From Hyphomicrobiales bacterium (GTDB lineage Bacteria > Pseudomonadota > Alphaproteobacteria > Rhizobiales > Rhizobiaceae), in NCBI GenBank assembly GCA_900473045.1, contig UCKS01000019.1, positions 1 to 64,000 of the forward strand: DNA of 64,000 bases, read 5' to 3'. The notes beneath the pieces are model-generated. The model saw nothing but the letters and a program-made list of their open reading frames with translations, did not search any database and was not told the DNA's origin. This document shows positions 1 to 9,514 of this stretch, piece after piece. The position numbers were made by a program, and so were the translations under genes. Every line of letters starts with the position of its first letter. Within the stretch, counting starts at the first letter, position 1.

Positions 1-318
1 GCGGCGGTTGATAAGGCCCCCTCTGCCGGTATCTCCCCCACAAGGGGGAGATTGGGTCCGCGTTCGCGGGCCGGGCTGGGGGCGGTCGTTTATGCGAGGG
101 CACGCGGCGATTTCTCTCTTCTCCCCGACGGGGAGAAGTACCGGGCGGATGCGGGGCGATGAGGGGGCGGCACGGCTGGGATGGATGCTCGCGGCCCCCT
201 CATCCGGCCCTGCGGGCCACCTTCTCCCCGGTGGGGAGAAGAGGGAGCGAGCGGCGGTTGATAAGGCCCCGGCTTTGCCGGGATCTCCCCCTCAAGGGGA
301 GGTGTTACGGGGAGGGTG
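1..318. repeat. Cluster of rhizobial-type palindromic mosaic repeats
   Basis: This stretch downstream of uvrB holds no convincing gene but is packed with repeats. A 20-base direct repeat (GCGGCGGTTGATAAGGCCCC) occurs at 1-20 and 251-270. Four hairpins are visible: 31-52 (9-bp stem, loop ACAA), 118-138 (9-bp stem), 221-241 (9-bp stem) and about 286-302. The 118-138 and 221-241 hairpins share the arms CTTCTCCCC/GGGGAGAAG. The layout resembles the short GC-rich intergenic mosaic elements known from rhizobia. That family assignment is inference. The open frames here look like by-products of stop-poor, GC-rich repeats. The cluster may extend left beyond the window edge. Confidence 0.75.
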
Positions 319-3300
319 TTATTGGCCTGGCCGTCCGGTCTTGCCCTTGGTTTTCTTCTGGCGCTTGAGGTCGCCGGCATCCTCGTAGGAGCCGGCGCCG
401 GATTTGGCGCGGATGAAGGGTTTGGGGTCGTCGGCGCTGGATCCTCGGGGCAGGCCCGAGGATGACGGAGAGGGGGTGTCGCGCTTTTCCGGCTGGCCTT
501 CGAGCAACGGCGAGAAGCGTTGTCCGGGCTCGGTCTTCGGCTTTTCCGGCAGCTTGCCCGTGGTGTTGAGCGGCTTTTCGGTGCGGCCGACGGTCATTTC
601 GTCGAGGCTGTTCTTGCGGAACAGGCTGGCCTCCGGGCCGGCGGGCGTGGCGATGTCGCGGCCCATCTCGTCGAGATTGGGTTTGCGGAAGGTGGCGCCT
701 TCGGCCTGCTTGCGGGCCGGGCGGGTCATGTCGGTGCCTGGCCCCATGTTGTCGAGATCGGGTTTGGCGAAGAGGCTTTTTCCCTCCCCCTTGTGGGGAG
801 GGTGGCCTCCCCGGGATTTGCCTTCGGCAAACCCGAGGACAGGCTGCGGGCCGGGAGGGGTGTTTGCGGCGGTCTCGGTGGATGGGGTTTTCCCCTCCCC
901 AACCCTCCCCACAAGGGGGAGGGAGTCGAGTGAGGATGCCGGGCCCTTCTTTTTCGAACCGGTGGGTTTGCCGCCACCTTCCATGGCCCGGGCTTCCTGG
1001 CGGGCCATCGGGTCGTCCATGACGGCGAGTTCGGCGGCCTTGAGGCGCTTGATTTCGTCGCGCAGCCGAGCGGCGGTTTCGAAGTCGAGGTCGGCGGCGG
1101 CGTTGCGCATCTGTTTTTCGAGCGCTTCGAGATGGGCGGCGAGATTGTTGCCGACCATGTCGGTGATACCGCCCTTGACGCCCCTGATGCCGATATCGGC
1201 GCGGACATGGTCCTTCTCGTAGACCGAATCAAGGATGTCGGAAATGCGGGCCTTGACCGATTCCGGGGTGATGCCGTGGGCGGTGTTGTAGGCCACCTGC
1301 TTTTCGCGGCGGCGGGAGGTTTCCTCCATGGCGCGCTTCATCGAGCCGGTAATGTTGTCGGCATAGAGGATGACCTTGCCGTCGACGTTACGCGCCGCGC
1401 GGCCGATGGTCTGGACCAGCGACGTTTCCGAGCGCAGAAAACCTTCCTTGTCGGCATCGAGAATGGCGACGAAGCCGCATTCGGGAATGTCGAGGCCTTC
1501 GCGCAACAGGTTGATGCCGACCAGCACGTCGAAGGCGCCGAGGCGCAGATCGCGGATGATCTCGATGCGCTCCAGCGTGTCGATATCCGAGTGCATGTAG
1601 CGGACGCGGATGCCTTGCTCGTGCAGGTATTCGGTGAGGTCTTCGGCCATGCGCTTGGTGAGCACGGTGACCAGCGTGCGGTAGCCGGCCTGGGCGGTCT
1701 CGCGGATTTCGCCAAGCACGTCGTCGACCTGGGATTTGGCCGGGCGGACTTCCACCGGCGGATCGATCAGGCCGGTCGGGCGGATGACCTGTTCGGCAAA
1801 GACGCCGCCGGCCTGCTCCATCTCCCAGGCCGCCGGCGTCGCCGACACCGCGATGGTGTCCGGCCGCATGGCGTCCCATTCCTCGAAGCGCAGCGGGCGG
1901 TTGTCCATGCAGGACGGCAGGCGGAAACCGTATTCGGCCAGCGTCGCTTTCCGTCTAAAGTCGCCCCGGTACATGCCGCCGATCTGGCTGACGGAAACGT
2001 GGCTTTCGTCGATGAACAAAAGGGCATTGTCGGGGATATATTCGAACAAAGTCGGCGGCGGTTCGCCGGGGCTGCGGCCGGTGAGGTAGCGCGAATAGTT
2101 CTCGATGCCGGCGCAGGAGCCGGTGGCTTCCAGCATCTCGATATCGTAGCGGGTGCGCTGTTCCAGCCGCTGGGCCTCCAAGAGGCGGCCGCCTTTTTCA
2201 AGCTCGGCCAGCCGCAGCTTCAGCTCCTCCTTGATCGACTTGATCGCCTGGTTGAGCGTCGGGCGCGGCGTCACATAGTGGGAATTGGCGTAGATCTTGA
2301 CGCTCTTCAGGTCGTCGGTCTTCTGGCCGGTCAAGGGATCGAACTCGGTGATGCCGTCGATCTCGTCGCCGAACATACTGATGCGCCAGGCGGCATCTTC
2401 AAGGTGGGCCGGGAAGATTTCAATGGTATCACCGCGGACGCGAAAAGAGCCGCGCTGAAAATCCATATCGCGGCGCTTGTATTGCTGGGCGACGAGATCG
2501 GCGAGCAGTTGCCGCTGGTCCAGGCGGTCGCCAACCGTCATCTGGAAGGTCATGGCGGTATAGGTCTCGACCGAGCCGATACCGTAGATGCAGGAGACCG
2601 AGGCGACGATGATGACGTCGTCGCGCTCGATCAACGAGCGGGTGGCGGAGTGGCGCATGCGGTCGATCTGCTCGTTGATCGACGATTCCTTCTCGATGAA
2701 GGTATCGGAGCGCGGCACATAAGCTTCCGGCTGGTAATAATCGTAATAGGAGACGAAATATTCGACCGCGTTGTCGGGAAAGAAGTTCTTGAACTCGGAA
2801 TAGAGCTGCGCCGCCAGCGTCTTGTTCGGCGCCAGGATGACGGCGGGGCGCTGGGTGGCCTCGATCACCTTGGCCATGGTGAAGGTCTTGCCGGAACCGG
2901 TAACGCCGAGCAGGACCTGGCTGCGGTCGCCGTTCGACAGGCCCTCGACGAGGTCCTTGATGGCGGTCGGCTGGTCGCCGGCGGGCTCGAAATCGGATTG
3001 CATGCGGATGGCGATGCCGCCCTCGGACTTTTCCGGGCGGGCGGGCCGGTGCGGCGTCCACAGCTTGCCGTCCTTGAACAGCGGATTGCCGCTCTCGATC
3101 AAGGCGGAGAGGGCCTCGACGGTGGCGGTGACGGCACCAGATGCCAGCGCCTCGGCGTCTTCCAGCGAGGTGTCCATGCCGGAAACCGGGTTCAACCCGG
3201 CGGCGGCGCGGGTTTTCGGGTCCGATGTGCCGCCCATCGAGGTGCCGCGGGAGGACCGGCTGGCGCCGACGCCGTCTTTTGCGCTCACGCTGTCGGCGCC

Positions 3301-3609
3301 TTGCGCCTTCGCTCCGCGCTGGCCTCGCACGGGCTCGGACGCCCGTTCGGGCTTGCGGCCTGCGGCCGATTGAGCGGCGGCCTCGTTCTTTGCCTTCTGG
3401 GCAGCGATCTCCACCTTCTTGCGATGTTTGCCGGCCTTGGAGGCGACGTCGTGGCGGGTCTCGATCGTCTCGGCCTCGGCCATGCGCTGCAGCTCGTTGG
3501 CCCAATCGGCAACATTCGACGACAGTGGAGCGCCTTCGAACGAGGCCTGGGGAGCTTCTTCGAAGCCGCCAAGGCCGGGATGGGGGGATTTTTTCGGTGC
3601 TTTCGACAT
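319..3609 (-). CDS. uvrB: Excinuclease ABC subunit UvrB with long N- and C-terminal extensions
   Basis: UvrB is the damage-verifying helicase subunit of nucleotide excision repair; it is loaded by UvrA and recruits UvrC. The core starts near residue 205 with the Walker A motif GVTGSGKT, followed by the beta-hairpin region [10 protein letters not shown], helicase motifs, and a C-terminal UVR motif ([14 protein letters not shown]). At 1096 residues it is far longer than the usual ~670. About 200 charged, low-complexity residues precede the core. A tail of about 230 residues follows the UVR motif and contains an in-frame palindromic element (781-924) and three copies of an F-x-K-x-x-LD-x-M motif. 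The ATG at 3609 is preferred over an upstream TTG, although no strong ribosome site is seen. Confidence 0.95.
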   Translation of the reverse strand: MSKAPKKSPHPGLGGFEEAPQASFEGAPLSSNVADWANELQRMAEAETIETRHDVASKAGKHRKKVEIAAQKAKNEAAAQSAAGRKPERASEPVRGQRGAKAQGADSVSAKDGVGASRSSRGTSMGGTSDPKTRAAAGLNPVSGMDTSLEDAEALASGAVTATVEALSALIESGNPLFKDGKLWTPHRPARPEKSEGGIAIRMQSDFEPAGDQPTAIKDLVEGLSNGDRSQVLLGVTGSGKTFTMAKVIEATQRPAVILAPNKTLAAQLYSEFKNFFPDNAVEYFVSYYDYYQPEAYVPRSDTFIEKESSINEQIDRMRHSATRSLIERDDVIIVASVSCIYGIGSVETYTAMTFQMTVGDRLDQRQLLADLVAQQYKRRDMDFQRGSFRVRGDTIEIFPAHLEDAAWRISMFGDEIDGITEFDPLTGQKTDDLKSVKIYANSHYVTPRPTLNQAIKSIKEELKLRLAELEKGGRLLEAQRLEQRTRYDIEMLEATGSCAGIENYSRYLTGRSPGEPPPTLFEYIPDNALLFIDESHVSVSQIGGMYRGDFRRKATLAEYGFRLPSCMDNRPLRFEEWDAMRPDTIAVSATPAAWEMEQAGGVFAEQVIRPTGLIDPPVEVRPAKSQVDDVLGEIRETAQAGYRTLVTVLTKRMAEDLTEYLHEQGIRVRYMHSDIDTLERIEIIRDLRLGAFDVLVGINLLREGLDIPECGFVAILDADKEGFLRSETSLVQTIGRAARNVDGKVILYADNITGSMKRAMEETSRRREKQVAYNTAHGITPESVKARISDILDSVYEKDHVRADIGIRGVKGGITDMVGNNLAAHLEALEKQMRNAAADLDFETAARLRDEIKRLKAAELAVMDDPMARQEARAMEGGGKPTGSKKKGPASSLDSLPLVGRVGEGKTPSTETAANTPPGPQPVLGFAEGKSRGGHPPHKGEGKSLFAKPDLDNMGPGTDMTRPARKQAEGATFRKPNLDEMGRDIATPAGPEASLFRKNSLDEMTVGRTEKPLNTTGKLPEKPKTEPGQRFSPLLEGQPEKRDTPSPSSSGLPRGSSADDPKPFIRAKSGAGSYEDAGDLKRQKKTKGKTGRPGQ
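781..924. repeat. 144-bp palindromic element inside the uvrB reading frame
   Basis: The element has perfect 23-base inverted termini: positions 781-803 are the exact reverse complement of 902-924. Each arm is itself hairpin-forming (CCCTCCCCC facing GGGGAGGG). The length is 144 bases, exactly 48 codons, so the uvrB frame stays open through it. The encoded stretch is rich in Pro and Gly and includes [10 protein letters not shown] and [10 protein letters not shown]. The arms resemble the palindromes at 1-318 (CTCCCCC-ACAA-GGGGGAG), suggesting one repeat family. It lies in the poorly conserved tail after the UVR motif, where an insertion would be tolerated. Confidence 0.8.
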
Positions 3610-3715
3610 GCGGGGAATATGGAGAGAGTCCGGTGAAATGTGAAGGGGGCGATGAGTACAAAAAGGCAACGGGATGGTGGGCTACTGCCAGTTTCTGACA
3701 GGATTGTGCCGTGAT

Positions 3716-4981
3716 CTATCCCGAAGCCTGCTGGTGCGGTGCGACGCTGTTGCGCCAGAGGAGAAACGGCACCAGCGCCAGCACGGCAATGCCGCCATGC
3801 ACCCAATAGGCCAACCCGAAGCCGTATGTCTGGACCAGCCAGCCGGCGACGATATTGCTGGTCGAGGCGCCGATACCCTGGACCGTCATGACGGCGGCCA
3901 GCCCGACATTGAAGCGGCCGGAGCCCGACAGGATGCGCTCGGCGGCGATCGGCGTGGCGATACCGATCAGCCCGGCGCCCAACCCGTCGAGGATCTGGAC
4001 GGGATAGACCATCCAGAAGTCACCTATGCTGCCGGCGATGGCGCCACGGATCGGCAGAGCGCAAAGGGCGACGATGAAGACGGCGGCGAGGCCGAACCGG
4101 CGGATCAGGAAGGGGGCCGCGACAGCCGCACCGATCATGGTCAGCTGTGCGACGCCGGTGATCAGCGCCGTGGTACGGAACGGGGTTCCCAGTTCGACGG
4201 AGAATTGCTGGGCAACCAGCCGGCTGATCGGCGCGTTGCCGAAGTGAAAGACCAGCATGACCACGGCAAGGACCACGAGACCGGGCGTGCCGATCAGCAC
4301 CGAATAGCCGGAGGGGCCGGGCGCACCGTCATCATGGCCAAGGCCGCGGGCCACCTTGTGGTCGATTTTCGCGGGATCGATCATCAGGGTGGCGGCGACG
4401 GCGCCGATGGCGGTGATGATCATCAGCGCGATGATGCCGCCCATGCCGAAGAACACGGTGGCGGCATAGACGCCGGCCAGCGACACGACATTGCCGGCAT
4501 GGTTCCAGAACTCGTTGCGCGAGACCTGCTCGGGAAAGGCGGCCTCGCCGACAATGCCCAGCGTCAGGCCCATCAGCGCCGGACCGATGACGGCGCCGAC
4601 GATGGCTGTGACCGTCTGGCCGCCGACGACCACCGAGACGTTCGGGATCGCCAGCGTCAGCAGCGCCGCCACGGTGACCAAAATGACCGGCACGATGACC
4701 AGCAGGCGCTTGTACACCGTGCCATCGACCAGCGCGCCGAACAGCGGCGTCGAGACCATGCCGAGAATGCCGCCGAACGTGGCGATCATGCCCAGCGAAA
4801 ACGGCGACCAGCCGTTGGTCGCCAGATAGGCATCGAGGAAGGGACCAAGCCCGTCGCGGGCATCGGCGAGAAAGAAATTCAGCGCAGCAAGCGCGAGCAG
4901 CGGCGTTCCCGCCCGGACGGAGGTGGAGGATGGCGGCACGCAGGGTCTCCCGATGGCGGCGAACGGAGGGCTGGTAGGCAT
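3716..4981 (-). CDS. MFS transporter
   Basis: A 421-residue major facilitator superfamily permease with about twelve hydrophobic segments. It has a charged N-terminal stretch and then the first helix near LLALAALNFFLADARDG. A long cytoplasmic loop near the middle (around HKVARGLGHDDGAPG) separates two six-helix halves. The substrate cannot be read from the sequence; many close family members are annotated as drug or sugar effluxers. The ATG at 4981 was chosen because the upstream in-frame extension is Arg/Pro-rich and not membrane-like. It is transcribed in the same direction as uvrB, about 100 bp upstream of it, and divergently from the small DMT-like gene at 5198. Confidence 0.85.
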   Translation of the reverse strand: MPTSPPFAAIGRPCVPPSSTSVRAGTPLLALAALNFFLADARDGLGPFLDAYLATNGWSPFSLGMIATFGGILGMVSTPLFGALVDGTVYKRLLVIVPVILVTVAALLTLAIPNVSVVVGGQTVTAIVGAVIGPALMGLTLGIVGEAAFPEQVSRNEFWNHAGNVVSLAGVYAATVFFGMGGIIALMIITAIGAVAATLMIDPAKIDHKVARGLGHDDGAPGPSGYSVLIGTPGLVVLAVVMLVFHFGNAPISRLVAQQFSVELGTPFRTTALITGVAQLTMIGAAVAAPFLIRRFGLAAVFIVALCALPIRGAIAGSIGDFWMVYPVQILDGLGAGLIGIATPIAAERILSGSGRFNVGLAAVMTVQGIGASTSNIVAGWLVQTYGFGLAYWVHGGIAVLALVPFLLWRNSVAPHQQASG

Positions 4982-5197
4982 TTCAGGCTGATCAGAAAGC
5001 CGTTCATGAGGGATGCATGGCCCCAGCTTCCGGCAAAGACGGAAATGCCGAACGGGGCCAAAAGTTCCATCGTGCCGCACGGTGCTCGAACCGTCTTAAA
5101 AACCCCCGGCGAGCATTGGAAAATTCCGTCTTGAAGTTCTTCGGGCGAACGGTACATGCTTGCCACCGTTTGCCATTGCTCTCCCAAGGATTCGAAT

Positions 5198-5551
5198 ATG
5201 CCCTTTTCGTTGAATACGGCTGCCGTGCTGCCGATCGTGCTGCTCGTGCTCTCCAACATCTTCATGACCTTCGCCTGGTACGGGCACCTGAAATTCACCT
5301 CCTCGCCGCTCTATATGGCTATCATCGCCAGCTGGGGCATCGCCTTCTTTGAATATTGCCTGGCGGTTCCGGCCAACCGGATCGGCCATGAGGTCTATTC
5401 GGCGGCGCAGCTGAAGACGATGCAGGAAGTGATCACGCTGGTGGTCTTTGCGATCTTCTCAGTGTTCTGGCTGAAGGAATCGCTGACCTGGAACCATGCC
5501 ATCGGCTTCTGCATGATCGCGGGCGGCGCGGCGTTCGTGTTCAAAGGGTAG
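5198..5551 (+). CDS. DMT-like small membrane protein (DUF486 family)
   Basis: A 117-residue protein with four predicted membrane helices. The DUF486 hallmarks are visible: the start LPIVLLVLSNIFMTFAWYGHLK, the segment EYCLAVPANRIGH, and the C-terminal helix IGFCMIAGGAAFVFKG. The family is related to small drug/metabolite transporters, but its role is unknown. An AAGGA ribosome site lies just upstream of the ATG at 5198, which favours this start over the ATG at 5156. It stands alone between a divergent MFS gene and a convergent RDD-family gene. Confidence 0.85.
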   Translation: MPFSLNTAAVLPIVLLVLSNIFMTFAWYGHLKFTSSPLYMAIIASWGIAFFEYCLAVPANRIGHEVYSAAQLKTMQEVITLVVFAIFSVFWLKESLTWNHAIGFCMIAGGAAFVFKG

Positions 5552-5563
5552 GGGCTACGGCTT

Positions 5564-6448
5564 CTACTGCTGGGTCGGGGTGGGCTGATCTTCGGTGGCG
5601 TCGGACCGCACGACGACACAGTCGGCGAAGCGGTCGTACATGGTTTGGCCGCGCCAGAGCAGGAACGGACCGAACCACCAGAGGCCACCGAGTAGCCAGG
5701 CGATGAGGCCGACAGTGAACAACGTGCTGAAGTCTGGCGTCTGCATGTCGCGGGCGGCATGGATGACATCGGCGAATTGGCCGGAGGCCAGCGTCGACAG
5801 TCCCGGCAGGTTTCGGGCGGCGTGGATGGTGACGGCGATGCCGAGAAGGCAGGCCGGCAGGAACTTCCAGATTTCTCTGGTCAGGCATTGTTTGAATGAC
5901 GGCACGGTGCGCGCGACATTGAAGATGCGCAGGAACATCAGGGCCTTGCCGGGTGTGCGCCGGCCGGTTGCCGTTATTTTGGCTGCGGCCAGAACGAACA
6001 GCGCCAGGAAGAAAAGCTGAAGCAGGATGGTTGACGCCGTGCTGGTGCCGGAAATATCCAGCGGGATGGAATTTCCATCCGGATCGATGCCGGTCGACAC
6101 GAAGCGGCTGGCGGCTGCGCCGTTCTCGGTTTTCGTAACCGTCGAAATGAAGAACCGCTGCTGCATGCCGATGCTGGAATTGATGCAGATCTGGTTTGTC
6201 CGGGTTTCGCCGTCAGCCAGCGGCCATCCGGTTTCGACCTGGCCAATCAGCGGGCTGTCGGTTGTGACCTCGCATGTCGTCGATTGTCCGATATAAAAGC
6301 CGAGGTTCCAGCCGGTTACGGCTTGCAGCGGCAAGGCCAGCACCAGCAGGATGCTGTAGAAAACCGCCATATCGACAACGAACGCAACGGCACGCCGCCA
6401 GAAAAGGCGCGGTGGTCTTGCTATCGCGATCGAGACACCAGTGTTCAT
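5564..6448 (-). CDS. RDD family membrane protein
   Basis: A 294-residue membrane protein with an RDD domain. The first helix carries the typical Arg and Asp (FWRRAVAFVVDMAVFYS), a later segment carries GRRTPGKALMFLRI, and a further helix lies near the C-terminus. An extracytoplasmic-looking loop of about 90 residues (roughly 45-135) with cysteines sits between the first two helices, which is longer than in minimal RDD proteins. Function is unknown; some RDD proteins act in ion transport. The ATG at 6448 follows an AAGGGGAA ribosome site. It converges with the DUF486 gene. Confidence 0.75.
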   Translation of the reverse strand: MNTGVSIAIARPPRLFWRRAVAFVVDMAVFYSILLVLALPLQAVTGWNLGFYIGQSTTCEVTTDSPLIGQVETGWPLADGETRTNQICINSSIGMQQRFFISTVTKTENGAAASRFVSTGIDPDGNSIPLDISGTSTASTILLQLFFLALFVLAAAKITATGRRTPGKALMFLRIFNVARTVPSFKQCLTREIWKFLPACLLGIAVTIHAARNLPGLSTLASGQFADVIHAARDMQTPDFSTLFTVGLIAWLLGGLWWFGPFLLWRGQTMYDRFADCVVVRSDATEDQPTPTQQ

Positions 6449-6756
6449 CGAATTCCCCTTCAACGGCTGCTCATTCAAAGGGTTCATAGGGTGTCTGCCC
6501 CACAGCCGGCAATGGGCCGGGCGGGCTTTCGAGTGCGGTTTTTCGCGGATTGACATTTTCCGGCCATGGCGGCATTGCGCAGCATGTCCGGCTTTGGCCG
6601 GCGCTTTGCGCTGATCGCGTCCGGTCCCTGCAGCAAGGCATGCCGAATGCATGTGCTGACGGCAGTGTCTGCCGTCATGGCGGCCGGGATCGTGAACAGC
6701 TTAGAATTCTCCGCTGCAAGCCATCGGCGCCTGCAGGCAGACTGAACGGGACCGGC

Positions 6757-7515
6757 ATGCTTCTCTTGAAACTGACTTTGGTTCCCTTCTTCCTGTTTGC
6801 GGTTTCGATGGCGGCCGTGCGCTGGGGACCGGGCGTCGCAGGCTGGCTTGCCGGACTGCCGATCGTGGCGGGACCGATCCTCTATCTTCTGGTGCTGGAA
6901 CAGGGGCCGGTGTTTGGCGTTGGGGCGGCAGCTGCGGCCCTGTCGGCAATCTTTGCATCGGAAGCCTTCAATCTCGCCTACGCCTGGACCTGCCGCTGGT
7001 ACCATTATGGCATCGCGGCGGTGATGGGGCTTGCCGCATGGTATGTTGCGGCCATTGGCCTGACGAGCCTGCCGGGAACGCCGGCCGTGGCGCTCGGGGC
7101 GGCACTGCTGGGCGTTGTCTCGGCACAGACATTTCTGCCGCGAACGAATGCCGCCAGCAAGGTGATATCGATCACCCCCACCGATCTGATGATGCGCATG
7201 GTTGCAGGTGCGATTCTGACGCTCGCCGTGACGATGCTGTCGGCTTCGCTGGGTGCGCAATGGAGCGGCGTGCTGACGGTTTTCCCGCTTCTGGGATTGA
7301 TCCTGTCGGTGTCATCGCAGCGCGCCTATGGGCCGGACTTCGTCGTCCGGTTGCTGCGCGGCATGGTACTGGGGCGCTTTTCGTTTGCGGCCTTCTGCCT
7401 TTGCCTGATCTGGACGCTGCCCAGGCAGAATGCCGAGATCGCATTTCTGATCTCGTCCGTCGTCTCCGTCACCGTTCAATGGGCGAGCAGGCAAGTGGTT
7501 GCCATGGCGCGGTAG
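6757..7515 (+). CDS. Conserved hypothetical membrane protein
   Basis: A 252-residue, highly hydrophobic protein with about eight predicted membrane helices and short loops. I do not recognise a named family. The ATG at 6757 begins directly with a membrane segment (LLLKLTLVPFFLFAVSMAAV). The 69 in-frame codons before it lack membrane character and look non-coding, so the longer start was not used. A conserved-looking polar loop (FLPRTNAASKVISITPTDLMMRM) sits mid-protein. It is monocistronic and converges with the amidase gene at 7588. Confidence 0.65.
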   Translation: MLLLKLTLVPFFLFAVSMAAVRWGPGVAGWLAGLPIVAGPILYLLVLEQGPVFGVGAAAAALSAIFASEAFNLAYAWTCRWYHYGIAAVMGLAAWYVAAIGLTSLPGTPAVALGAALLGVVSAQTFLPRTNAASKVISITPTDLMMRMVAGAILTLAVTMLSASLGAQWSGVLTVFPLLGLILSVSSQRAYGPDFVVRLLRGMVLGRFSFAAFCLCLIWTLPRQNAEIAFLISSVVSVTVQWASRQVVAMAR

Positions 7516-7587
7516 GGGCTGCCGCCGTACCAGTCGCCGCTTCCGCGTCTCGAAGCGGCGAAGGCGAGACGCGGCGGGTTGCGTCGA

Positions 7588-8430
7588 TCAGGCCGCCCGC
7601 AGCCAGACGCCGTGGACCCAGCCGGAGAAATCCGGATCGCCGTTATCGTTGAGCACCGACACGTAGCGCCAGCTGCCTTCCTGCTCGTGGACGAGAACCG
7701 GCGTGCCATCCGACAGGGCGTCCGGCCGCACTTTCGGATGTTCGGCCCCAGGTCCGGAGCGGATGTTGAGGCCGGTGGGGGAGCGTACCCGCCAGATCGC
7801 ACTATCCTCCTCGGCATCGCCGATGACCCGCGCTTCGAAATCCGCCATGCTCCACGCTGGGCCCGGATCGGATTTGCGGCCGGGGGAGATGTCGTCGTGG
7901 CCAAGGATCTCTTCGATGCCATAGGCAGAGCAGATGGCCTTGGACGCAGCCACGCAGGCGTCGATCTGCGCCTGTGTGAACGTTTCCCATCCGATGACGG
8001 GGCCGCCGAACTTGTGACGGGCCTGAACGACGAAACCTGGATCGACCGGAATGCCCGTCCAGGACAGCCAGCCGGTCCCCGTCCGGTTCAACGGTCCCCA
8101 ATTTTCCAGCTCGATGCCGATCGAGGTGCTGTTCAGGGCCTTGTGTTTCTTTCCCGCCTTGTCTGTCCACATGCTTTTACCCGCGTGCCAGGCCTTGACG
8201 TTGAGCGGCACGCACTGGGTGATATGGCCGGAACGGTCGATGACCAGATGGGCCGACACTTCGGCGCTGGGCTTGGCGAAGTAACGGGCGATATTGTTGC
8301 CGGGGCCTGACGCGGTAAAATGAATGATCAGAAACTGCGGCTCAATCTCTCCGCCGATATTGGGAGAGCGGATGAACTCGACATTGCTGCCACCCGACGA
8401 AAGCTTATGATTCTTGACGGTGTAATTCAT
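7588..8430 (-). CDS. N-acetylmuramoyl-L-alanine amidase with C-terminal SH3 domain
   Basis: A 280-residue Amidase_2/AmpD-like zinc amidase predicted to cleave the MurNAc-L-Ala bond of peptidoglycan. The fold markers are LIIHFTAS (first zinc His), a central HAGKS, SIGIELEN, and the C-terminal GHDDISPGRKSDPG (second zinc His plus catalytic region). Residues about 205-280 form a bacterial SH3-like domain (GLNIRSGPG...GWVHG), probably for wall binding. No signal peptide is present, so it is either cytoplasmic (muropeptide recycling) or released like a phage lysin. A GAGGGGG ribosome site precedes the ATG. The 185-bp upstream region is AT-rich. Confidence 0.85.
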   Translation of the reverse strand: MNYTVKNHKLSSGGSNVEFIRSPNIGGEIEPQFLIIHFTASGPGNNIARYFAKPSAEVSAHLVIDRSGHITQCVPLNVKAWHAGKSMWTDKAGKKHKALNSTSIGIELENWGPLNRTGTGWLSWTGIPVDPGFVVQARHKFGGPVIGWETFTQAQIDACVAASKAICSAYGIEEILGHDDISPGRKSDPGPAWSMADFEARVIGDAEEDSAIWRVRSPTGLNIRSGPGAEHPKVRPDALSDGTPVLVHEQEGSWRYVSVLNDNGDPDFSGWVHGVWLRAA

Positions 8431-8615
8431 GGTTTTTCCCCCTCAAGCCGCGCGTTGTTCCTGTCGCATAAGGGTAACAAAAAACATGGTTAATGCAACT
8501 TAATATTGTGCATTTGGTTTAATCAATTAAAGAGTGTGTTCGGTTGCGGTGCTGGAGTGGCTGGTGATGGCAGCCCGTCCAGCAAGGGGCGGCCATCCGG
8601 TACGACACAAAACCG

Positions 8616-9482
8616 CTATTTGTTTTCGCCGAACAGCGTGTCGAGAATCTTTCCTTCCAGCCGCGCCAAGTCCGGCGAGCCGTGGCGGCGGGGGCGCTCC
8701 AGCGGGATATCGAGATCGAGCGCGATCCTACCGTGGTCGATGACGATGACGCGATCGGCCAGAGCCACGGCTTCGGCGACGTCGTGGGTGACCAGGACGG
8801 CCGTGAATGTCTGCTGTTGCCAGATGCTTTCGAGCAGGTGCTGCATCTCGATGCGGGTCAGCGCATCGAGCGCACCGAGCGGCTCATCGAGCGCCAGAAT
8901 GTAGGGATGGGCTACAAGGGCGCGGGCAAGGGCGACGCGCTGGCGCTGGCCGCCGGAGAGGACGGACGGCCATTCTTCCGCGCGGTCGGCAAGGCCGACC
9001 TCGTTGAGGATGGCGAGCGATTTTTCGCGGGCTTCTGCGCCCTTGGCGATGCCGGTCAGGCCGACCTCGACATTTTTGGCGATCTTTGCCCAGGGCAGGA
9101 GACGCGGTTCCTGGAACATGATGCGGGTGCGGTTTTCGCCTTGCGCACCCTTGTTGACCGTCAGCGTGCCGGATGTCGGCTTGTCGAGGCCGGTCAGCAG
9201 CCGCAGCAAGGTGCTCTTGCCGCAGCCGCTCTTGCCGATGACGGCGATGAACTGGCCGGCGGGGACATCGAGATCGATGTTGTCGAGCACGGTCTTGTCG
9301 CCAAACTTGCGGCTGATGCCACGGAAGGAGAAGGCGATGTCGCGGTTGTCGCGCTCGCGTGGCTGGGGTGCGGCGTAGGGAAACCACTGGCCGGGAGGGG
9401 TTTCGCGCAAAGCCCGCGCTTCCGCTGTTTCCTTGGCGGGACGGGCTGGTTTGGCTTTTTGGTCGAGGGCGATGACGGCCAT
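8616..9482 (-). CDS. ssuB: Aliphatic sulfonate ABC transporter ATP-binding protein
   Basis: A 288-residue ABC ATPase of the nitrate/sulfonate/taurine class that energises sulfonate uptake with SsuC and SsuA. Walker A is GKSGCGKST, the Q-loop lies in [11 protein letters not shown], the signature is [15 protein letters not shown], Walker B is [12 protein letters not shown], and the H-loop is VTHDV. The ATG at 9482 has a GGAG ribosome site. A longer start at 9515 would overlap the ssuC stop codon (TGATG). A basic N-terminal extension of about 50 residues precedes the ATPase domain. It is the last gene of ssuA-ssuC-ssuB. Confidence 0.9.
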   Translation of the reverse strand: MAVIALDQKAKPARPAKETAEARALRETPPGQWFPYAAPQPRERDNRDIAFSFRGISRKFGDKTVLDNIDLDVPAGQFIAVIGKSGCGKSTLLRLLTGLDKPTSGTLTVNKGAQGENRTRIMFQEPRLLPWAKIAKNVEVGLTGIAKGAEAREKSLAILNEVGLADRAEEWPSVLSGGQRQRVALARALVAHPYILALDEPLGALDALTRIEMQHLLESIWQQQTFTAVLVTHDVAEAVALADRVIVIDHGRIALDLDIPLERPRRHGSPDLARLEGKILDTLFGENK

Positions 9483-9514
9483 TTCCGGTACTCCGTATTT
9501 CGTTTCGCGAGACA

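Noticed and set aside
1132-3636. 834-codon open frame on the plus strand opposite uvrB
   Set aside because: It is fully antisense to a well-recognised UvrB. Its His/Asp/Gly/Arg/Val-rich translation is typical of the mirror frame of a GC-rich gene, with no domain and no ribosome site.
3674-5134. 486-codon plus-strand frame opposite the MFS gene
   Set aside because: The extreme Asp/Gly/His/Arg composition is an antisense artefact; the minus strand encodes a clear transporter.
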